A stretch of 64,000 nt of DNA from Chitinophagaceae bacterium (GTDB lineage Bacteria > Bacteroidota > Bacteroidia > Chitinophagales > Chitinophagaceae). The position numbers and the translations under genes are program-made. This document shows, one piece after another, positions 25,002 to 33,000 of the stretch. The first letter of the stretch is position 1. The number at the start of each line of letters is the position of its first letter. Below the pieces are notes generated by a model, which ran no database searches, had not been told where the DNA came from, and saw only the letters and a program-made list of their open reading frames with translations. The DNA lies in NCBI GenBank assembly GCA_947504605.1, contig CANNJE010000004.1, positions 1 through 64,000 on the forward strand, given 5' to 3'.

Positions 25002-26837
25002 ATGAGTATTGCAACTGCGGAGAAAAAAAATATTCGATTATCCTTACTGAAAAGGGTTTTTAAATTTGCATCACCTTACCAGAAAAAATTTTACTTCTCT
25101 TTATTTTTGGCAGTATTCCTTGCAGCCCTTGCTCCGGTTCGGCCATTGCTTATTCAGCTTACACTTAATAATGGCTTAAATGGAAATGCGGCAGCTCAAT
25201 TTATTGATGGTCCTGGTGGATTTATTATAGAGATCACTATTTTCCAACTTGCTTTATTGCTCATAGAAACGGCCTGCCGATTTTTATTTACGTTTACCAC
25301 AGCATCGTTGGGGCAAAGTGTCGTAAAAGATCTAAGGGTGAGTACCTATGATAAGATCCTGCATTTAAATTTATCACAGTTTGATAAAACGCCCATTGGC
25401 ACCCTTACTACAAGAACCATCAATGATATAGAATCTGTAAATGATATTTTTAGTGATGGCCTGATTCCAATTATTGCAGATCTGTTATCCATAGCATCAG
25501 TACTTACCTATATGTTTTTGGTTGACTGGAAGCTTACACTGGTTTGCCTTGCACCCTTTCCATTTATGATTATTGCTACTTATTTCTTTAAAGAAAGTGT
25601 GAATAAATCTTTTATTAAGGTTCGGAATGCAGTAGCAGCACTGAATGCATTTGTGCAGGAACATATTACCGGTATGGCGTTGGTGCAGGCTTTTGCTGCA
25701 GAAAAAAGAGAGCAAAAACATTTTGAAGAAATCAACCAACAACACCGCAATGCCAATATAAAAGCCATTTTTGCCTACTCTGTTTTTTTTCCAGTTGTAG
25801 AGTTAGTTTCCGCATTATCGGTAGGATTGCTGGTTTGGTGGGCGGCAAGAAGCTCCATGATGTTGCCCGAGGCCGAAGCACAAAAGATAGGAGGTATCAT
25901 CACTTCTTTTATTTTATGTCTCAATTTATTGTTTAGGCCTTTGAGGGTAATTGCCGATAAGTTTAACGTATTGCAAATGGGAATGATTGCAAGCGAACGG
26001 GTTTTTAAGGTTTTAGATAATGAAGACAGCACATCGCCCATACCGGAAGCTGCGAAAAAAACCAATTATACAAAATCTTTGATAAGCACAGGGAATATTG
26101 AGTTTAAAAATTTATGGTTCGCTTATATTGATGAACAGTATGTTTTAAAAAATGTTTCTTTTAGCATTGAATCAGGTAAAACACTGGCAATTGTAGGACA
26201 CACAGGCAGTGGAAAAACGTCCATTATCAGTCTTATCAACCGGTTGTATCATGTAAACAAAGGTTCCATTTTAATAGACGGGCTTGATATTGAAGCGTAT
26301 GAACTAGGATATTTAAGAAGCAGAATAGGAGTAGTGCTGCAGGATGTTTTTCTTTTTGGAGGTTCAGTATTGGATAATGTTACCCTTAGAAATCCAGAGA
26401 TAAACAGAGAACAGGTTATTGAGGCTGCTAAGCTGATAGGAATGCATGATTTTATTATGCAATTACCTGGAGGGTACGATTATAATGTGATGGAAAGAGG
26501 CGCCACTTTGTCAATGGGGCAACGACAGTTGTTATCATTTATCAGGGCACTTTTATATGATCCTGCTATTTTGATACTGGATGAAGCTACTTCATCAATC
26601 GATACTGAAAGTGAAGCATTGATTCAACATGCCATTGATAAATTAATCGCAGGCCGAACATCTATTGTAATTGCACACCGGCTTAGCACCATTCGCAAAG
26701 CAGATAAAATACTGGTGCTGGATAAAGGTGAAGTAAAAGAAATCGGTTCTCATGAAGAGCTGATGCAGCGTCAGGGATTTTACTACCAGCTGCATAAAAT
26801 GCAGTTTTCTAATGAAGCACAAGGCTTATCTATTTAA
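25002..26837 (+). CDS. ABC exporter, membrane and ATPase domains fused (MsbA-like)
   Basis: A 611-residue half-transporter of the type I exporter class, which works as a homodimer in the inner membrane. The six-helix membrane domain occupies about residues 20-330, and the nucleotide-binding domain follows from about 365. The ATPase motifs are intact: Walker A GHTGSGKTS, the Q-loop in VVLQDVFLF, the signature LSMGQRQLL, Walker B ILILDEATSSID and the switch His in IVIAHRLST. Lipid A flippases and multidrug exporters share this layout, so the substrate is not known. It is a single gene behind a promoter-like box, and the region after its stop contains an A/T-rich inverted repeat (26858-26867 with 26887-26896). 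Confidence 0.93.
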   Translation: MSIATAEKKNIRLSLLKRVFKFASPYQKKFYFSLFLAVFLAALAPVRPLLIQLTLNNGLNGNAAAQFIDGPGGFIIEITIFQLALLLIETACRFLFTFTTASLGQSVVKDLRVSTYDKILHLNLSQFDKTPIGTLTTRTINDIESVNDIFSDGLIPIIADLLSIASVLTYMFLVDWKLTLVCLAPFPFMIIATYFFKESVNKSFIKVRNAVAALNAFVQEHITGMALVQAFAAEKREQKHFEEINQQHRNANIKAIFAYSVFFPVVELVSALSVGLLVWWAARSSMMLPEAEAQKIGGIITSFILCLNLLFRPLRVIADKFNVLQMGMIASERVFKVLDNEDSTSPIPEAAKKTNYTKSLISTGNIEFKNLWFAYIDEQYVLKNVSFSIESGKTLAIVGHTGSGKTSIISLINRLYHVNKGSILIDGLDIEAYELGYLRSRIGVVLQDVFLFGGSVLDNVTLRNPEINREQVIEAAKLIGMHDFIMQLPGGYDYNVMERGATLSMGQRQLLSFIRALLYDPAILILDEATSSIDTESEALIQHAIDKLIAGRTSIVIAHRLSTIRKADKILVLDKGEVKEIGSHEELMQRQGFYYQLHKMQFSNEAQGLSI

Positions 26838-27046
26838 AAACACGTTTTAATAAATATAATATTATTGATATAAATTATTCGACAGACAATAATATTTTAT
26901 AAAGCAATGACATAATTACTGAATAAAAAACAGTTCCAAAGATGCTAAAAAGGTTATATGCCTAAGAGCTGTCCTTTGGCGTTGACAAATGAATTGGAAT
27001 GGATGGCTCCATTCGTCAAACTTGTTGTAAATTATCTCTCTTCTAA

Positions 27047-27078
27047 TTTTTAAATTCAGCCCTCTGACCTTATCTTTG
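27047..27078 (+). promoter_or_regulatory. candidate promoter of the atpB operon
   Basis: TTTT at 27047-27050 (one mismatch to TTTG) is followed after 20 bases by a perfect TATCTTTG at 27071-27078. The predicted start is near 27085, giving a short leader before the atpB ATG at 27099. Confidence 0.55.
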
Positions 27079-27098
27079 CGCCAAATTTCAGGATAGAT

Positions 27099-28202
27099 AT
27101 GGCAGCACAGCGCATCAAATCATTACTGGTAGCGGTTTTTAGCTTAGGTATAATTCTTTTTTCAAATACGATTTTTGCCCAGGAACATGGGGTAGAACAG
27201 GCTGGTGGACATGAGCCAAAAGAAGAAAAATTGGATCCTGCGAAAATTATCATGAATCATATCAAGGATGCTCATGAATTTCACTTCTTTAGTGTGGGCG
27301 ATTTTCATGCAACTATTCCATTGCCTGTTATTTTGTATTCCCCAACCAAAGGGTTTTCAATGTTTTCATCGGCTAAATTCGAGCATGGACATACCATCTA
27401 CAATGGTTATTCGAGCAACGAAGGTGTTATCTCAGCTGCTGACGGAACCGTAGTGTATGATTTTTCTATTACTAAAAACGTTGTGCAAATGATTCTTGCT
27501 CTTCTGGTTTTGGTTTTACTAATGACAGGAATTGCAAAAAAATATAAAAATGGTTATGGAGTTACAACAGCACCCAAAGGCTGGCAGAATGCCATTGAAC
27601 CAGTTATCACTTTTGTAAGAGATGAAGTGGCCAAACCCAATCTTGGGCACAAAGCCAATAAGTATTTGCCTTACTTGCTAACTGTTTTCTTTTTTATTCT
27701 AATCAATAACCTGTTTGGTTTAATCCCGGGTGCAGCCAATGTTACTGGTAATACAGCATTTACAATGGTATTGGGTATTATTTCACTCATTGTTATCCTG
27801 TTTAGTACTAACACTCATTTTTGGGGGCATATTTTCTGGCCTCCCGGAGTGCCTATTTTTGTAAAAATTATTTTAATTCCTATAGAATTGTTGGGTGTGT
27901 TGGTTATCAAACCTGCGGCATTAATTATTCGTCTTTTTGCCAATATGGTGGCAGGGCATATTATCATTTTAAGTTTCATTTCTCTGATATTTATATTTGG
28001 TGCTATGAGTAAAGTAGCTGGATTTGGATTTTCTCCCATCTCTATTTTATTTACAGTGTTCATTTATTTCATAGAGTTACTGGTAGCATTTATACAGGCA
28101 TTTATTTTTACCAATTTAACTGCAGTGTTTATCGGTCAGTCGTTTGAGGGAGAGCATCATCATGAAGAAGATGCAGCTCATCATGAAACCGCAACAGCGT
28201 AA
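27099..28202 (+). CDS. atpB: ATP synthase F0 subunit a
   Basis: Subunit a forms the proton half-channels of F0 and faces the c-ring. The 367 residues are longer than the E. coli protein because of an N-terminal signal-like segment (ending IFAQ) and an extracytoplasmic region of about 110 residues before the first channel helix, a form known in Bacteroidota. The essential Arg lies in LIIRLFANMVAGH (R278). The C-terminus is His- and Glu-rich (GEHHHEEDAAHHE), possibly metal binding. It is the first gene of atpB-E-F-H and is followed by atpE after 29 bases. The usual atpI before it is not seen. Confidence 0.95.
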   Translation: MAAQRIKSLLVAVFSLGIILFSNTIFAQEHGVEQAGGHEPKEEKLDPAKIIMNHIKDAHEFHFFSVGDFHATIPLPVILYSPTKGFSMFSSAKFEHGHTIYNGYSSNEGVISAADGTVVYDFSITKNVVQMILALLVLVLLMTGIAKKYKNGYGVTTAPKGWQNAIEPVITFVRDEVAKPNLGHKANKYLPYLLTVFFFILINNLFGLIPGAANVTGNTAFTMVLGIISLIVILFSTNTHFWGHIFWPPGVPIFVKIILIPIELLGVLVIKPAALIIRLFANMVAGHIIILSFISLIFIFGAMSKVAGFGFSPISILFTVFIYFIELLVAFIQAFIFTNLTAVFIGQSFEGEHHHEEDAAHHETATA

Positions 28203-28219
28203 TTATTTTTTCATTATAA

Positions 28220-28486
<267 letters not shown>

Positions 28487-28499
28487 TTGCATTAATTTT

Positions 28500-28545
28500 T
28501 TACTGCATCCGAAGCATAGGGCGGGGGATGCAGTAATATTTTTTC
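28500..28545 (+). terminator. intra-operon hairpin between atpE and atpF
   Basis: An 11-bp perfect stem (28500-28510 with 28526-28536) with a 15-base loop is followed by TATTTTTT. It looks like an intrinsic terminator yet lies inside the operon, between the subunit c and b genes. Partial termination or protection of the 3' end could explain higher expression of the multicopy c subunit. Confidence 0.75.
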
Positions 28546-28589
28546 AGGATTGAATTATTTGAATTTTAATATTAAATATTTATAATAAA

Positions 28590-29084
28590 ATGGAGCTTTT
28601 ATTACCACATTTAGGTTTAATCATCTGGACATTACTAGCATTTATCATCGTATTTTTTATCCTTAAAAAATACGCTTGGAAACCTATTCTTACAGGTTTA
28701 AATCAAAGAGAAGCTAATATCGCAGCGTCTATTGCTACTGCCGAAAAAGTGAAACTGGAAATGGCTCAATTAAAAAATGAGAACGAAGCTTTGCTGGCAA
28801 GCGCCCGTGAAGAAAGAGCGCTTATGCTTAAGGAAGCCAAAGAGATCAAAGATAAAATGATCAATACTGCAAAAGATGAAGCTAAGATTCAGGCTTCTAA
28901 AATCATTGCAGATGCACATGCTTCTATCGAAAATCAGAAGATGGCTGCTATTATCGATTTGAAAAATCAATTGGGTAATATGGTTGTTGAAGTGAGCGAA
29001 AAAATATTGAGAAGGGAACTTTCCAATAAAGCAGAGCAGGAGAATTATATAAAACAACTAACCAACGACGTTAAATTAAATTAA
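28590..29084 (+). CDS. atpF: ATP synthase F0 subunit b
   Basis: Subunit b forms the peripheral stalk that holds F1 against rotation. The 164 residues show one N-terminal membrane helix (about 5-25) followed by a long charged helix with many Glu, Lys and Ala, ending near the delta-binding region. The WKPILTGLNQREANI segment just after the membrane helix is typical. It lies 103 bases after atpE, separated by a hairpin, and 89 bases before atpH. Confidence 0.94.
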   Translation: MELLLPHLGLIIWTLLAFIIVFFILKKYAWKPILTGLNQREANIAASIATAEKVKLEMAQLKNENEALLASAREERALMLKEAKEIKDKMINTAKDEAKIQASKIIADAHASIENQKMAAIIDLKNQLGNMVVEVSEKILRRELSNKAEQENYIKQLTNDVKLN

Positions 29085-29173
29085 GCGTTAGCAATTGGTG
29101 ATCGGCTTTTGAAAACAATATTTTTTTAAAGGTTGCTTCAATATTTCTAACAACTTAAATTAAAAATTATATC

Positions 29174-29737
29174 ATGAACAATCCACGTTTAGCAGGCAGG
29201 TACGCCAAAAGTTTACTGGATCTTGCCATTGAGCAAGACAGTCTTGAAGCTATATTTGCTGATATAAAATTATTACAGTCTATTACCAAAACTAATCCTG
29301 ATTTTGTGTCTTTGTTGAAAAGCCCTGTAATTGGATCAGATAAAAAAGAAAAGATTATTAGTGCGGTGCTTACCGGTAAAGTAAGTGCGCTTACCTCTTC
29401 TTTTTTGCAACTGCTTACCCGCAAAACAAGGGAAAGTAATCTAGTGGAAATTGTAAAAGCATTTCTTGAACAATACAATGAATTGAAACAAATACATCAC
29501 GTTAAATTCACAACTGCCGCTCCTATCAGTGATGAACTGAAAGAGGCCATCGTGAAAAAAGTGAAATCTGATACCGGTGTTGAAAATATTGAGTTAGAAA
29601 CTCTGGTAATGGAAGAATTGATTGGTGGATTTAAGATTGAAATGCGTGGAAACCTTGTAGATACTAGTATTTTAAGGGATCTAAGAGATGTGAAAAAACA
29701 ATTTGCAGAGAATATTTACGTACATAAACTTAGGTAA
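29174..29737 (+). CDS. atpH: ATP synthase F1 subunit delta
   Basis: Subunit delta joins the peripheral stalk to the top of F1. The 187 residues match the family length; the N-terminal helical domain begins NPRLAGRYAKSLLDLA and the C-terminal domain carries ELETLVMEELIGGFKIEMRGNLVDTSILRDL, the conserved closing motif. In most bacteria atpA follows directly, but here a terminator comes next and atpA is about 11 kb away. Confidence 0.95.
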   Translation: MNNPRLAGRYAKSLLDLAIEQDSLEAIFADIKLLQSITKTNPDFVSLLKSPVIGSDKKEKIISAVLTGKVSALTSSFLQLLTRKTRESNLVEIVKAFLEQYNELKQIHHVKFTTAAPISDELKEAIVKKVKSDTGVENIELETLVMEELIGGFKIEMRGNLVDTSILRDLRDVKKQFAENIYVHKLR

Positions 29738-29760
29738 TATTTTGGCACCATATTTTTTAA

Positions 29761-29786
29761 AAGCTGCAGTGATGCAGCTTTTTTTA
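29761..29786 (+). terminator. terminator after atpH
   Basis: AGCTGCA (29762-29768) pairs with TGCAGCT (29773-29779) around a 4-base loop, followed by seven or more Ts. It closes the atpB-E-F-H operon 25 bases after the atpH stop, so atpA cannot depend on this transcript. Confidence 0.88.
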
Positions 29787-29954
29787 TGTGTAGCACAGAA
29801 GAAAAGCCAATGGCCATAGCTATATTTTATACAAAGAATAGTTGTGTGATGAAAGCAGGCTTGCTAGCAGCATATTTTCGATATACAAATCCAGTATGTA
29901 GAGAGTATCGAGGGAGTTATAATAATCTAAACTAGTTTCCAACTATAAATTATT

Positions 29955-29988
29955 TAAAAAGCCGGTTTCAACTGAAACCGGCTTTTTA
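29955..29988 (-). terminator. terminator after the first M36 peptidase gene
   Basis: A 9-bp GC-rich stem (29961-29969 with 29974-29982) with flanking A and T runs on both sides. It lies just downstream of the minus-strand stop at 30004 and can act in both directions. Confidence 0.9.
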
Positions 29989-30003
29989 AAATGGGAAGAA
30001 ATA

Positions 30004-33000
30004 TTATTGAATAATTACAGAACCTGTAGCAATTCTATTTCCTTTATTGTCTCTCAAATCAACCGTGTAAATACCCGATTGCATATTGATAAGATTTACA
30101 TCCATCCTGTCGTAAGTTCGGCTGATGCTATATTGCTTAGAATAAACTTTAGCACCTTTACCATCATACACAGATAGTGTTCTTTCAAGCAGGGTATTGT
30201 TTGAACTATAATACCTAACCTGGAATTGTCCAGCACTAGGATTAGGATAAACAAATAACTGGTTGCTTACTGAATCGTTTATTGAAACTGTATTTGACTG
30301 AACACTGCAACCATTTACATCTGTTGCAATAACGATGTATTGACCAAATCCATCTATATCAATAGGTAATTTGTCTGATAAAACGCCTGTAAGCTGGAAT
30401 GCATTTTTAAACCACTTATACGTGTAATTGCCTACTGGGCTAATGGTTGTGTAAAGTGTAGTTGGTAATGATGGCAGAATTCTATTGTATTCTGAAGCTG
30501 CTAACACAAGACCCGGCAGTTCATTTACCCTTAAGGTTACAGGAGATGAAATTACCGCACCACATGGTATTCCTGAAACTATTACTCTGTAAACATAACC
30601 ATTCATTGCCATGTTCGCATTGCTAATAGAGAGCGTTGCAGTAGTAACTCCCGCATAAGGAGCCGCATCAACAAGGTTTGCAAATACACTTCCGTTTATA
30701 CTTACCTGCCATTGGTAGGTAATCGTAGATCCTGTAGCAGTTACACTTATCGTTGTATTTGAACCACGACAAACAGCAGTATTTACAGGCTGTGTAAGAA
30801 TGTTAGCAGAAGTATTTACTGTTAATGTAGCAGCTGTTGAATTCAAGTTTGTGGTGCATGTTCCATTGTAAACTACTCGATATTTATTATTATTCATGCT
30901 AGTTGTTACTGCATTTAGCGTCAGTGTAGCAGAAGTTGCTCCTGCAATATTGGTCCATGTTGTACCCCCATCAGTACTTACCTGCCATTGCTGTGTAAGT
31001 CCAGTGCCGCTTGCTGTAGCAGTAAAGCTTGCATTGGCTCCAGCACAAAGGGCTGTATTTGCCGGCTGGCTAGCAATTGTTACCACAGAATTAATACTCA
31101 GGGTAGCAACAGTGGAATTAATACCTGCAGGCGTACATGTACCAGTAACGGCAACTCTATATTGATAGTTATTCATTCCAGCAGTAAGGCCTGTTAATGT
31201 TAATGTTGCAGTTGTAACAGCCGGACTAACATTATTCCATGTGGCACCGGCATCGGTACTTACCTGCCAGTTATAGCTAAGGCCCGTACCGGTTGAGGTT
31301 GTGCTGAATGTTGCAGAGCCAGCAGTACATCCGGTAGTATTCACTGGTTGAGCAGTGATAGTTGCTGCAGTATTCACCGTTAAAGTAACACAAGCACTTG
31401 TTACAGCTGGCGTACATGTGCCTGAAACTACACAACGATAATTGTTATTGTTCATTGAAGCAGTAACGGCTGTAAGACTCAGGCAGGATGCAGTTGCACC
31501 TGTTACATTAGTCCATGTACCAGTACAGCCTGTTGTGCTTACCTGCCATTGGTAGGTGGGGTTAAATCCTGTTGCAGTTACACAGAAACTTGCATTGGCT
31601 CCTGCACAAACTGCAGTATTGGCTGGTTGCGAAGTAATAGCAGGAGCAGCATTTACAGTAAGTGTTGCAGGGTTAGAATTAACGCCAACCGGATTACAAA
31701 CGATACTTACCACACAACGGTATTGATTGTTATTCATGCCTGTGGTTACAGCTGTTAGCGTTAGCGTTGCAGTAGTAACTGCAGGGGCAGTGTTGTTCCA
31801 TGTAGTACCTCCATCGGTGCTTACCTGCCAGTTGTAAGAAAGTCCTGAACCACTTGCAGTAACACTGAAACTTGCATTGCTACCAATACATGTTGCTGTA
31901 TTTGCAGGCTGTGAAGTAACTGATGCGGGAGTGTTAATGGTAAGCGTTGCGGTATTGCTATTGAAGCCAACAGCGGTACAAGTACCAGCCACTACACAAC
32001 GGTATTGATAGTTATTCATACCGGCAGTTACAGATGTTTGCGTCAGCGTTGCAGTAGTAACTGCAGGACTAGTATTGTTCCATGTAGATCCTCCATCGGT
32101 ACTTACTTGCCAGTTATATGTTGGGTTAGTACCGGTTACGGTTACACTAAATGTTGCATTATTGCCAGTACAAACAGAGGCGTTTACCGGTTGTGCTGAA
32201 ATTGCAATGGCACTGTTGACTGTTAATGTTGCAGATCCAGAAGTTAAGCCTGCAGGCGTACATGCCCCAGGTCCGTTAACTACACAACGGTATTGATTGT
32301 TATTCATACCTGTAGTTACTGCAGAAAGTGTAAGGGTTGCTGTTGTTGCTGCCGGACTTGTTGTACTCCAGGTAACGCCTCCATCAGTACTTACCTGCCA
32401 GTTGTAGGTAAGACTTGTTCCTGTTGCTGTTACTGCAAAGGCAGCATTGTTGCCAGCACAAGCTGAAGTATTAGCCGGTTGGCCTGTTACACTTATTCCT
32501 CCAGTTGTTATTGTTAAAGTAGCAGGCGAAGAGTTGAAATTAGCAGAAGGACATCCACCGGTAACCACACAACGATATTGATTGTTGTTCATTCCTGATG
32601 TTACGGCTGTTAGCGTAAGTGTTGTTGTTGTTACAACAGGACTTACATTATTCCATATTGTTCCACCATCAGTACTTACCTGCCAGTTATATGTGTTTGT
32701 TCCGGTAGCAGTGATATTAAATGTTGCATTTGTACCCACACAGGCTGAAGTATTGGCCGGCTGAGACGATATAACAGGTGCCGATGTATTTACAGTAAGT
32801 AGAACTGCATTTGAATTGACACTTGAATTAGGGCATCCACCAGTAATTACACAACGGTATAAGTTATTGTTCATAGCACCAGTAACTGCTGTAAGTGTTA
32901 GTGTAGCAGTTGTTACTGTCGGGCTAACATTACTCCAGCTAGTTCCACCGTTAGTACTCACTTGCCAGTTGTAAGTAAGGTTGTAAGCCGAGGCTGTAGC

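Noticed and set aside
29738-30003. Insertion-sequence end at the left side of the split atp cluster
   Set aside because: No inverted terminal repeat pair or target duplication was found near 29738-30003 and 40219-40540, and no transposase gene lies between.
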